Assembly: GCA_030844625.1 (NCBI GenBank)
Contig: JAUUNJ010000088.1
Coordinates: forward strand, 1-8,803
Source of the DNA: Roseburia sp.
Lineage (GTDB): Bacteria; Bacillota; Clostridia; Lachnospirales; Lachnospiraceae
DNA length: 8,803 nucleotides
Direction: 5' to 3'
Shown here: positions 1 through 6,560 of the stretch, piece after piece
Layout of the letters: every line of letters starts with the position of its first letter
How positions within the stretch are numbered: position 1 is the first letter of the stretch
Made by a program: the position numbers and the translations under genes
The notes under the pieces: model-generated
Told to the model about the DNA's origin: nothing
The model's database searches: none
The model's input: only the letters and a program-made list of their open reading frames with translations

Positions 1-776
1 TCGAGAGAGCCCAGCATGGAATTGTCTACATTGATGAAATAGATAAGATTACAAAGAAGTCTGAGAACGTGTCAATTACAAGAGATGTATCAGGCGAAGG
101 TGTTCAGCAGGCATTGTTGAAAATCCTTGAAGGAACAGTTGCAAGCGTGCCGCCACAGGGTGGAAGAAAGCATCCGCAGCAGGAATTGATTCCGATAGAC
201 ACAACAGACATATTGTTTATTTGCGGCGGTGCTTTTGATGGACTGGAAAAAATAATTGAGCGAAGATTGGACAAGAGTTCCATTGGATTCAATTCAGAAA
301 TTAAAGAGAAAACAGATAAAAAAGCCGATGAACTTTTTAAACAGGTTATGCCGCAGGATTTGACAAAGTTCGGATTGATACCTGAATTTATAGGAAGAGT
401 TCCGGTTACTGTATCTTTGGATTTTCTTGATGAGAAAGCATTAGAGAGAATTTTAAAAGAACCAAAAAATGCATTGGTGAAACAGTACAGAAAATTATTC
501 GAGCTGGATGGTGTCAAGCTGACGTTTACAGACGAGGCAATTCACGCCATTGCAAAGAAGGCTGTTGAGCGAAAAACGGGAGCACGCGGTCTCAGAGCAA
601 TTATGGAAAATGCGGTTATGGATATTATGTATGAAACACCATCAGATGAATCCATTACGGAATGTATTGTTAATGAGGATGTAATTAATGGACTTGCGGA
701 TCCGGAACTGAAATATAATTCGGTAATTCCGTCCAATAAGAATTCCTCTAAGAAAAATAAAGGAAAAACAGCATAA
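1..776 (+). CDS. clpX: ATP-dependent Clp protease ATP-binding subunit ClpX (5'-truncated by window edge)
   Basis: C-terminal 257 codons of ClpX, the AAA+ unfoldase that feeds substrates to ClpP. The reading frame is open from base 3, so the gene begins outside the window; the GTG at 69 is internal. Visible motifs, in order: the Walker B segment VYIDEIDK (about 27-50), the RKH pore loop in GGRKHPQQ (about 162-183), the IGF loop in KSSIGF (IGF codons 282-290) that docks ClpX on ClpP, the arginine-finger region in [10 protein letters not shown] (about 376-405), and the sensor-2 segment [12 protein letters not shown] (about 574-609). The N-terminal zinc-binding domain and Walker A lie upstream and cannot be assessed. 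The tail is lysine/serine rich, which is common. The double stop (TAATAA) is followed 12 bases later by lon, so the two are almost certainly co-transcribed. No truncation or frameshift is visible in this part. Confidence 0.97.
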   Translation, partial: ERAQHGIVYIDEIDKITKKSENVSITRDVSGEGVQQALLKILEGTVASVPPQGGRKHPQQELIPIDTTDILFICGGAFDGLEKIIERRLDKSSIGFNSEIKEKTDKKADELFKQVMPQDLTKFGLIPEFIGRVPVTVSLDFLDEKALERILKEPKNALVKQYRKLFELDGVKLTFTDEAIHAIAKKAVERKTGARGLRAIMENAVMDIMYETPSDESITECIVNEDVINGLADPELKYNSVIPSNKNSSKKNKGKTA

Positions 777-788
777 TAAGGAGAGTAC

Positions 789-3116
789 ATGTCGGATAAA
801 ATTTACACAATCCCCGCAATTCCTCTCAGAGGGCTTACAATTTTACCGGGGACTACAGTACATTTTGACATTAGTAGAAAATCGTCCATTGCAGCAGCAG
901 AAACTGCAATGATTAAAGGTCAGAAATTATTTGTTGTTACTCAGAAGGACCCGGTGGAAGAAACACCGGGTTTTGATGGTATATACAAGACAGGTACGGT
1001 AGTAATCATAAAACAATTAAATAAATTACCGGACAATATTGTCAGAGTTATGGTTGAGGCAAAAGCCAAAGCGGAAATTCTTTCATTGTCTGATGGTGAC
1101 AGCTTTCTGGAGGGTGAAATCATTGAAAAAAATGCGGAAACCAATCCATTAACTGAAAATCAGGAGGAAGCGTTTGTCCGAGAACTGAAGGATATGATAA
1201 AGACATATGATGGAATTACCCATGAACTTACAACATCGGGAATAAGAAGTCTTATGCATATCAGCAGCCTGTCTACACTGATGCTTCAGGTTTTAATGCG
1301 TATCAAAGTAGATTTTAGGACGAAACAGGAATATCTTGAGGAAGACGATCTTATTAAAAAGTTTGCAATCGTTGCATCTTTCTTAAAAAAAGAAAATGAA
1401 ATAGGTCTCATCAGAGCCGAAATTGTTGATAAAGTGAAACAGCGACTGGATAAAAACCAGAAGGAACATATTCTTCGTGAACAGATGCAGGTTATCAGAG
1501 AAGAACTGGGCGATGATTATATGTCAGGTGCAGATGAACTGGAAAAAAAGATTCATGAGCTGAATGCAAATGAAGAAGTAAAAGAAAAATTACTTAAGGA
1601 ATTATCAAGATATAAATCTCTTGGCGGAAATGCAGTAGAAGGCAATGTTATAAGAACTTATATAGAGACAATGCTGGAAATGCCTTGGAATAATGAGACT
1701 GTTGAAAATCCTGATTTACAGAACGCACAGGAAATTTTAGACCGTGACCATTATGAACTGAAAAAAGTGAAGGAGAGGATTCTGGAATTTCTTGCGGTAA
1801 GAGTTCTCACACAGGCAAAAGGAAACAGCCCTATTGTCTGTCTGGTGGGACCTCCGGGAACAGGTAAGACTTCCATTGCCCGTTCTGTGGCAGAGGCGTT
1901 AAATAAGAAATATGTTCGAATCTGTCTGGGTGGTGTAGATGATGAGTCGGAGATTCGCGGACACAGAAAAACTTATGTGGGGGCTATGCCGGGGAGAATA
2001 GCTACAGGGCTGAAGCAGGCAGGAACAAGTAATCCTTTAATTTTGTTTGATGAAATTGATAAATTAGGCAGGGGAATTCACGGAGATCCATCGTCGGCTC
2101 TTCTGGAAGTTATGGACTCTGAGCAGAATTCCGGGTTCAGGGATAATTACATAGAAGTACCTATTGATTTATCTAAGGTACTTTTTATTGCTACGGCTAA
2201 TGACATTAATACCATTCCGGAACCTTTGCTTGACAGAATGGAAATTATTGAAGTTGAAGGATATACAGAAAATGAAAAGTTCCATATTGCAAAGGATCAT
2301 CTTATTGCAAAGGAATATGAAAAAAACGGTATTAAGAAAAGTCAATTGAATATCACTGATGAAGCAATACATTCAATGATTCAAAATTACACAAGAGAGG
2401 CGGGGGTTCGACAATTAGACAGGGAGATTTCTGAGATATGCAGAAAAGCAGCCAGAAATCTTGTGCAGCATGGCAAAAAGCACCTTAAGGTCACATCAAA
2501 AAATATTGAAAAGTATCTCGGACGTAAAAAGTTTCATGCAGATATGGCGAATGAGAAAGATGATATTGGAATTGTGCGCGGTCTCGCATGGACAGCAGTA
2601 GGTGGTACCACATTACAGATAGAGGTTAACACAATGCCGGGAAAGGGAGAGTTAAAACTTACCGGGCAGTTAGGCGATGTAATGAAAGAATCTGCGCAGA
2701 TTGCATTGAGTTATGTCAGAAGTATTGCGACGGATTATAATGTGGACAAGGAGTTTTTTAATGATTATGACATTCATGTCCATGTTCCCGAAGGAGCAGT
2801 GCCCAAAGATGGACCTTCTGCCGGAATAACGATGGCAACAGCTATATTATCAGCCATCACATCAATACCGGTAAATTGTAAAGTGGCAATGACAGGTGAA
2901 ATCAATCTTCGAGGAAACGTAATGCCCATTGGCGGGTTGAAAGAGAAACTTCTTGCAGCAAAGAATGCAGGAATAGAGACAGTGCTGGTTCCTCTTAAAA
3001 ACAAACCTGAGGTAGAAGAAATTTCAGATGAAATAAAAGAGGGAATTGAAATCCTATTTGTGGAAAAAATGAGTCAAGTACTTGAGAGAGCTGTCGCCAA
3101 CCCCGAAGGGGTTTAA
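789..3116 (+). CDS. lon: ATP-dependent endopeptidase Lon (LonA type)
   Basis: Complete 775-residue LonA, a soluble cytoplasmic hexameric protease that unfolds and degrades damaged and regulatory proteins. The ATG is preceded by AAGGAG (778-783). An N-terminal substrate-binding domain (about residues 7-200) begins with the typical IPAIPLRGLTILPG stretch. A charged coiled-coil linker follows (about 205-300). The AAA+ module has Walker A GPPGTGKT at 354-361 and Walker B ILFDEID at 418-424. The C-terminal protease domain (about 575-775) carries the catalytic dyad: Ser677 in PKDGPSAGI and Lys720 in GGLKEKLLAA. The 43-residue spacing matches E. coli Ser679/Lys722. LonB membrane segments are absent. 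It sits between clpX and engB, a common Firmicutes order. The last residues (ANPEGV) and stop codon lie inside a GC-rich hairpin-forming block described separately, so this C-terminus may not be ancestral. Function is secure. Confidence 0.98.
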   Translation: MSDKIYTIPAIPLRGLTILPGTTVHFDISRKSSIAAAETAMIKGQKLFVVTQKDPVEETPGFDGIYKTGTVVIIKQLNKLPDNIVRVMVEAKAKAEILSLSDGDSFLEGEIIEKNAETNPLTENQEEAFVRELKDMIKTYDGITHELTTSGIRSLMHISSLSTLMLQVLMRIKVDFRTKQEYLEEDDLIKKFAIVASFLKKENEIGLIRAEIVDKVKQRLDKNQKEHILREQMQVIREELGDDYMSGADELEKKIHELNANEEVKEKLLKELSRYKSLGGNAVEGNVIRTYIETMLEMPWNNETVENPDLQNAQEILDRDHYELKKVKERILEFLAVRVLTQAKGNSPIVCLVGPPGTGKTSIARSVAEALNKKYVRICLGGVDDESEIRGHRKTYVGAMPGRIATGLKQAGTSNPLILFDEIDKLGRGIHGDPSSALLEVMDSEQNSGFRDNYIEVPIDLSKVLFIATANDINTIPEPLLDRMEIIEVEGYTENEKFHIAKDHLIAKEYEKNGIKKSQLNITDEAIHSMIQNYTREAGVRQLDREISEICRKAARNLVQHGKKHLKVTSKNIEKYLGRKKFHADMANEKDDIGIVRGLAWTAVGGTTLQIEVNTMPGKGELKLTGQLGDVMKESAQIALSYVRSIATDYNVDKEFFNDYDIHVHVPEGAVPKDGPSAGITMATAILSAITSIPVNCKVAMTGEINLRGNVMPIGGLKEKLLAAKNAGIETVLVPLKNKPEVEEISDEIKEGIEILFVEKMSQVLERAVANPEGV

Positions 3117-3180
3117 AGATGCGACAGCGATATGCCGCCGCCGAGAGGAGGGGGCGCTACCCAATATTAGGTTAGGAGCA
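3090..3180 (+). promoter_or_regulatory. GC-rich nested-hairpin element spanning the lon stop and engB leader
   Basis: A block much richer in GC than its surroundings (45 of 70 bases over 3091-3160). An 8-bp outer helix pairs GCTGTCGC (3090-3097) with GCGACAGC (3121-3128). Inside it, AACCCC (3099-3104) pairs with GGGGTT (3108-3113) over a GAA loop, so the lon stop (3114-3116) lies within the structure. Downstream is CCGCCGCC, a GAGAGGAGGGGG purine run, and a weaker helix, CTACC (3157-3161) with GGTTAG (3170-3175). The latter touches the engB Shine-Dalgarno AGGAG (3174-3178). There is no T-run after the hairpins, so it is not an ordinary intrinsic terminator. It may be a structured leader, a processing site or a small dispersed repeat. 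The helices are read directly from the sequence; the role is inference. Confidence 0.5.
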
Positions 3181-3183
3181 GCT

Positions 3184-3771
3184 ATGATTATTAAAAATGT
3201 TGAATTGGAAACGGTATGTGGAGTGACAAGTGTACTTCCGGATAATGCCTTGCCGGAGATTGCTTTTGCCGGCAAGTCTAATGTTGGAAAGTCTTCTTTA
3301 ATCAATGGACTGGTTAACAGAAAGGCACTTGCCAGAACATCTTCCCAACCGGGGAAAACCCAGACTATTAATTTTTATAATATAAACAAGGAATTATATT
3401 TTGTTGATTTACCGGGATATGGCTATGCCAAAGTTTCGGAAAAGGAAAAAGAGAATTGGGGAAAAATGATTGAAAGATATCTCCATAAGTCTGAAAAATT
3501 GTGTGCAGTGTTTTTGTTAGTGGATATCAGACATGAACCATCTGCAAATGATGTGAATATGTATCAGTGGATATTGGCAAATGGCTATGAACCTATTATT
3601 ATTGCTACAAAGCTGGACAAGATTAAGCGTAGTCAGGTACAAAAGCATATAAAAGTTATTAAAACGGGATTAAGTGTTGTGCCCGGTACAAAGATACTGC
3701 CATTTTCTGCACAGACAAAACAGGGGCGTGATGAAATTCTAGACTTAATAGAAGAGATTACTAAGGAGTAG
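3184..3771 (+). CDS. engB: Ribosome biogenesis GTP-binding protein EngB (YsxC/YihA)
   Basis: A 195-residue TRAFAC-class GTPase needed for late assembly of the 50S ribosomal subunit. All G motifs are present: G1 GKSNVGKS at 30-37, the switch-I threonine in GKTQTINF near 61, G3 DLPG at 75-78 within the family signature VDLPGYGYAKV, G4 TKLD at 142-145, and G5 SA at 175-176. Length fits the family. The ATG at 3184 was chosen because it has AGGAG at 3174-3178 five bases upstream and the protein begins with the usual short strand before G1. The frame stays open back to a GTG at 3082, but that extension is encoded by the GC-rich hairpin element and by the overlapping lon end. Co-transcribed with lon, and followed three bases after its stop by the next gene. 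Confidence 0.96.
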   Translation: MIIKNVELETVCGVTSVLPDNALPEIAFAGKSNVGKSSLINGLVNRKALARTSSQPGKTQTINFYNINKELYFVDLPGYGYAKVSEKEKENWGKMIERYLHKSEKLCAVFLLVDIRHEPSANDVNMYQWILANGYEPIIIATKLDKIKRSQVQKHIKVIKTGLSVVPGTKILPFSAQTKQGRDEILDLIEEITKE

Positions 3772-3774
3772 ACC

Positions 3775-4299
3775 ATGGCACTGGAAGCGGAAACACTATA
3801 CAAGTTAATTATAATGCATATGCTGAATAAAGTGGAATTTCCACTGACAAATGTACAGATATCCCAGTTTTTTTTGGAAAATGAATATACTAATTACTTT
3901 TCTGTACAAAAATCATTGAGTGAATTGATAGAGGATGGATTTGTGTTCCTGAATGTGAATCGTAACACTTCCTATTACCATCTGACATCGGAGGGGAGAG
4001 AAAGTCTTAAATTTTTTGAAAACAAAATACCAAATCCAATCGTAGATGACGTAGATATGTTTCTCATAAATAATAAATATGAGTTGCGAAATGAAGTAGG
4101 GACGGTATCTGATTATTACAGGGCATCAAACGGAGACTATGTTGTACACTGTCAGGTCAAGGAAGGCGACAGTACTTTGATAGAAATAAATGTGGCTACA
4201 CCTGATAAAGAAACTGCATCAAAGATGTGCGCAACATGGGAAGAAAAGGACAATAGTCAGGAGATCTATCAGTTTGTTATTGATAAACTGACAAAATAA
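3775..4299 (+). CDS. DUF4364 family protein (winged-helix-like, function unknown)
   Basis: A 174-residue soluble protein with no signal peptide or membrane segment. Overall character and position after engB match the clostridial DUF4364 family; no biochemical role can be assigned. Residues 1-85 resemble a winged-helix DNA-binding fold of the PadR/MarR type: a helix (ETLYKLIIMHMLNKV), a second helix pair around LTNVQISQFFLE, a likely recognition helix (FSVQKSLSELIEDGFV), and a wing ending in YYHLTSEGRESLKFF. The C-terminal half (about 90-174) is predicted alpha/beta with a conserved-looking YRASNGDYVVHCQVKEGDS stretch. AAGGAG (3763-3768) overlaps the end of engB and lies six bases before the ATG, so translation is likely linked to engB. 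It is the last gene of the run, followed by a hairpin terminator. A transcription-factor role is inference from the fold only. Confidence 0.8.
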   Translation: MALEAETLYKLIIMHMLNKVEFPLTNVQISQFFLENEYTNYFSVQKSLSELIEDGFVFLNVNRNTSYYHLTSEGRESLKFFENKIPNPIVDDVDMFLINNKYELRNEVGTVSDYYRASNGDYVVHCQVKEGDSTLIEINVATPDKETASKMCATWEEKDNSQEIYQFVIDKLTK

Positions 4300-4326
4300 A
4301 ATATTGTGTAAAAAATGTTATGAAGA

Positions 4327-4390
4327 AAATCCCCTTGGAAACAAGTGAAAGTTATTAAAACCTGTTTTCATGGGGATTTATATTTTTATT
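4327..4390. terminator. Shared terminator between the convergent DUF4364 and malic enzyme genes
   Basis: AAATCCCC (4327-4334) pairs with GGGGATTT (4372-4379). After a single T/T mismatch, TGGAAACA (4336-4343) pairs with TGTTTTCA (4363-4370) with one G-U. The loop is about 19 nt. On the + strand the stem runs into the T-rich sequence TATATTTTTATTTTA, which reaches over the malic enzyme stop. On the - strand the tail is less T-rich (ATTTTCTTCATAAC) but has a T6 run farther on. It most clearly terminates the clpX-lon-engB-DUF4364 transcript and may work in both directions. Confidence 0.8.
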
Positions 4391-5537
4391 TTATATGGTC
4401 CTTTACAGCCTTGCTTACAACATCTGCAACCTGTGGATTAAAAGCTTCAGGAAGAATATTATCTTCGTTCAGTTCATCCTCGGGAACCAGACTTGCGATG
4501 GCGAGAGCAGCAGCAAGTTTCATTTCTTCTGTAATCTGCTTTGCACGGCCCTCTAAAGCACCCTTGAAAATACCGGGGAAAGCCACAACATTGTTAACCT
4601 GGTTCGGAAAATCAGAACGACCGGTACCGACAATCTTTGCTCCGGCTTTTTTTGCAAGATCAGGCATGATTTCAGGAACGGGATTAGCCATGGCAAAAAG
4701 AATTGCATCTTTGTTCATGGAAGCTACCATTTCTTCTGATACAATGTTTGGAGCGGAGACACCAATGAAAATGTCCGCATCTTTCATTGCATCAGCAAGG
4801 AGTCCGTTTTTGTTTTCAAGGTTGGTTACTTCAGCCATTTCTTTTTGAGCCCAGTTAAGATTTTCGATGTCTCTGGAAAGAATTCCGTATAGACCGCAGA
4901 TTGTTACATCCTTAAAACCATAATTGAGAAGAAGTTTGGAGATCGCAATGCCGGCAGAACCATCTCCATTTACAACGATTTTACAATCTTCCTTTTTTTT
5001 GTTCACGACTTTTAATGCATTGATGATTCCGGCAAGAACAACAATAGCAGTACCATGCTGGTCATCGTGGAATACAGGAATGTCCAGTTTATCTTTTAAT
5101 TTACTTTCTATTTCAAAGCATCTTGGTGCAGAAATGTCTTCCAGATTGATTCCGCCAAAGCCCGGTGCAATTCGAACCACAGTATCAACAATTTCATCAG
5201 GGTCCTGTGTGTCAAGACAGATGGGAACAGCGTTAACGTCGCCGAATTCCTTAAACAGAACAGCCTTTCCTTCCATAACAGGCATTGCTGCCTCAGGACC
5301 GATATTTCCAAGACCAAGAACGGCACTGCCGTCAGAGACAACGGCAACGGTATTAGCTTTCCATGTGTATTTGTAAACATCTTCTGGATTTTCAGCAATC
5401 TTTTTGCAAGGCTCAGCAACTCCCGGCGTATATGCGAGAGATAAATCCTCACGGCTTTTTACGTGACACTTTGCTTCAGTGTTCAATTTCCCAACTAAAT
5501 CAGCATGTAATTTTAATGCCTTTTCATTTGTTGTCAT
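4386..5537 (-). CDS. Malic enzyme (malate dehydrogenase, oxaloacetate-decarboxylating; NAD(P)-dependent)
   Basis: Complete 383-residue short bacterial malic enzyme, which converts malate to pyruvate and CO2 with reduction of NAD(P). The N-terminal malic domain (about 10-155) has the signature SLAYTPGVAEPC (33-44) with Tyr36 as likely catalytic tyrosine, and Lys91 in MEGKAVLFKEFG as likely catalytic base. Metal ligands are Glu133 and Asp134 in NLEDIS and Asp159 in FHDDQHGTA. The NAD-binding domain (about 160-380) has a glycine-rich loop NGDGSAGIAI (190-199), then SAPNIVSEEMV, FAMANPVPEI and GTGRSDFPNQVNNVVAFPG. Two oddities: Asp192 within the glycine loop, and Gly215 (ICGLYG) where many homologues have an acidic residue at the end of the second strand. 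The ATG is preceded by GGAGGT. The gene converges on the clpX run and is alone on its strand. Cofactor preference cannot be fixed from sequence, so no symbol (maeA/maeB/sfcA) is given. Confidence 0.95.
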   Translation of the reverse strand: MTTNEKALKLHADLVGKLNTEAKCHVKSREDLSLAYTPGVAEPCKKIAENPEDVYKYTWKANTVAVVSDGSAVLGLGNIGPEAAMPVMEGKAVLFKEFGDVNAVPICLDTQDPDEIVDTVVRIAPGFGGINLEDISAPRCFEIESKLKDKLDIPVFHDDQHGTAIVVLAGIINALKVVNKKKEDCKIVVNGDGSAGIAISKLLLNYGFKDVTICGLYGILSRDIENLNWAQKEMAEVTNLENKNGLLADAMKDADIFIGVSAPNIVSEEMVASMNKDAILFAMANPVPEIMPDLAKKAGAKIVGTGRSDFPNQVNNVVAFPGIFKGALEGRAKQITEEMKLAAALAIASLVPEDELNEDNILPEAFNPQVADVVSKAVKDHIK

Positions 5538-5592
5538 AGTTAACCTCCAAATATAAATTTAAATTTTGGAATCAGTGGTATTCCATATTGTA
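5538..5592 (-). promoter_or_regulatory. Promoter, possible operator and RBS of the malic enzyme gene
   Basis: Read on the - strand, TGATACAAT forms an extended -10 element (hexamer TACAAT at 5592-5587) with no good -35, as extended -10 promoters allow. Transcription would start near 5580, giving a leader of about 43 nt. A 6-bp inverted repeat, TGGAAT (5567-5572) and ATTCCA (5580-5585), straddles the expected start and could be an operator half-site pair. The Shine-Dalgarno GGAGGT (5548-5543) is near-perfect, five bases before the ATG. All elements are read directly from the sequence; regulator identity is unknown. Confidence 0.55.
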
Positions 5593-5635
5593 TCAAAATT
5601 TAACCGGCAAGTCTGTAAAACTCACAACTATAAGC

Positions 5636-5686
5636 ATAACATATTTTAAAAATTTACACTATTATTTTTTGAAATAGTATGCTAAA
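5636..5686 (+). repeat. 51-bp exact direct repeat, copy 1
   Basis: Identical over 51 bases to 8510-8560, in the same orientation, 2874 bp apart. AT-rich, with an internal 6-bp inverted repeat (ACTATT and AATAGT, 9 bases apart). Sequence to the left of the two copies is unrelated. To the right, only a short stretch (GAAAG after ATG) is alike. In this copy the sequence after TGC is TAAATG rather than TAAAAT, so the extended -10 element seen in copy 2 is damaged here. The repeat's last base is the first base of the ATG of the histidine-kinase remnant. Confidence 0.9.
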
Positions 5687-5865
5687 TGTTCGAAAGATTT
5701 TACCGAATGGATTCTTCAAGAAATTTAGAGACCGGCGGTATGGGAATTGAATTGTCTGTGGCAAAAGCTATAGTGTTGTCACATAATGGAAAGATTACAG
5801 CAATTAGTGAGGATGGAAAAAGTTTGAAAATTATACTAAAAATTAAATTATATTTTAAAATATAA
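5686..5865 (+). pseudogene. Remnant of a sensor histidine kinase (end of the ATPase domain)
   Basis: A 59-codon open frame reading MFERFYRMDSSRN, then ETGGMGIELSVAKAIV, then HNGKITAISEDGKSLKI. This matches the F-box to G2-box end of a HisKA/HATPase_c kinase, usually FERFYRxDxSR ... GGxGLGLSIxK ... HGGKIxxxSExGKG. The dimerisation helix, phospho-acceptor histidine, N box and D box are missing. The G2 box is corrupted (GMGIE instead of GxGLG), and HNGK replaces the usual HGGK. There is no ribosome binding site; the fragment starts at the edge of the 51-bp repeat. It therefore cannot be a working kinase and looks like the decayed 3' end of one, joined to foreign sequence. Homology is recognised by motif pattern; expression is not expected. 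Confidence 0.75.
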
Positions 5866-5874
5866 CAAATTAAC

Positions 5875-6293
5875 GAGGAGTTTGTGTCAGGACCCAGTTG
5901 TCATATGCTGATTCAACCGGTTACCGGAAGCATATTTTGTGTTCATTTTCATCCTGGAATGACTGCAGAAGATTATTCTGCATACAACACATGAACGATT
6001 GTCCAGAATTCTTTCGAAAAACTAATTGATGACAAAGAACAGAATTATGATTTCAAATGTCCATTTATTGGAGAAGTATACTATGGAAACGAAGGTTAGC
6101 GTATTTGGAATCTTTATTCCTATAATTTACATAAAGCAACTTATCACGGTCTGAATCATCTTCCATGCAGAAAAAAATAAGAGAAACTTTATTGTAGGAC
6201 GAGGATGTTTTACCGGTATGCAGCGATTTGCCGCTCTTTGGACAGGTGACACTTCCGCTTGTAAGTAAATACTTTTCAGATAGCGTGAAATAA
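5875..6293 (+). pseudogene. Decayed unidentified gene, several stops and a frameshift
   Basis: A coherent but broken + strand coding trace. One frame reads from GAGGAG (5875) through VSGPSCHMLIQPVTGSIF and FHPGMTAEDYSAYN. It hits TGA at 5992, continues as SFEKLIDDKEQNYDFKCPF and IGEVYYGNEG, and meets TAG at 6097. A frame change there gives AYLESLFL, stops at 6123 and 6132, then SSSMQKKIRETLL, TAG at 6195, and finally DEDVLPVCSDLPLFGQ and SKYFSDSVK, ending at TAA 6291-6293. A strong terminator follows six bases later, as expected at the end of a once-real gene. I do not recognise the family. GTG (5884) has GAGGAG too close to be a convincing start, so the original 5' end may be lost. That this is a pseudogene is inferred from codon-like structure plus terminator placement. 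Confidence 0.5.
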
Positions 6294-6298
6294 TAAGT

Positions 6299-6347
6299 GA
6301 CTACCATACTTGAAAAATTCTGTTCAAAGTATGGTAGTCTTTTGTTT
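6299..6347 (+). terminator. Strong intrinsic terminator after the decayed gene
   Basis: A perfect 13-bp stem, GACTACCATACTT (6299-6311) with AAGTATGGTAGTC (6327-6339), and a 15-nt loop, followed by TTTTGTTTA. This is the clearest intrinsic terminator in the window. It closes the upstream remnant and insulates ppaC from read-through. The - strand tail (ACTTATTATTTC) is poorer, so + is the favoured direction. Confidence 0.85.
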
Positions 6348-6396
6348 ACAGTGGTAAAAACATAATTGTAATAAAAAAAGAGCAAAATGAACTTCC

Positions 6397-6447
6397 ATAG
6401 CATTGCTGTTTTTCATTGTTTGACGAAAGAAAAAATGCTATTATAGA
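6397..6447 (+). promoter_or_regulatory. Putative ppaC promoter with flanking inverted repeat
   Basis: TTGACG (6420-6425) and TATAGA (6442-6447), 16 bases apart, form a plausible sigma-A promoter. This places the start near 6454 and gives a leader of about 105 nt. A 7-bp inverted repeat, ATAGCAT (6397-6403) and ATGCTAT (6435-6441), flanks the -35 and overlaps the spacer up to the -10. AGCATTGCT (6400-6408) is itself a small palindrome. Such placement is typical of an operator but also possible by chance in AT-rich DNA. The remaining leader (6455-6547) is AT-rich and shows no clear structure. Confidence 0.45.
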
Positions 6448-6560
6448 AATAAACTAAATACATATATTACTTGCATATTTATAGACATGCGAAAATAATA
6501 TATTAGAAATCATAATTAGCTTACAAGGAAATTGGTTATAAAATATAAAGGAGAAGATGA

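Noticed and set aside
69..776. ClpX reading frame starting at GTG 69 as a complete gene
   Set aside because: The frame is open to base 3 and encodes the Walker B motif upstream of this codon, so the gene is simply cut by the window edge.
3082..3183. Longer GTG start for engB adding 34 residues
   Set aside because: It overlaps lon and reads through the GC-rich hairpin block. The ATG at 3184 has AGGAG at good spacing and gives the family's usual length.
4345..4848. Long + strand open frame antisense to malic enzyme (also 4924-5376)
   Set aside because: Low-complexity Ser/Ala composition, no RBS, and entirely opposite a well-supported enzyme gene; a shadow frame.
5636..5686. Repeat as one end of an insertion sequence or MITE
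   Set aside because: The copies are direct, not inverted. They have no terminal inverted repeats or obvious target duplication, and there is no transposase between them.
6065..6403. 112-codon minus-strand open frame in the intergenic region
   Set aside because: It runs through the strong 13-bp terminator hairpin, has no RBS and no recognisable domain. The + strand shows better protein-like segments across the same bases.
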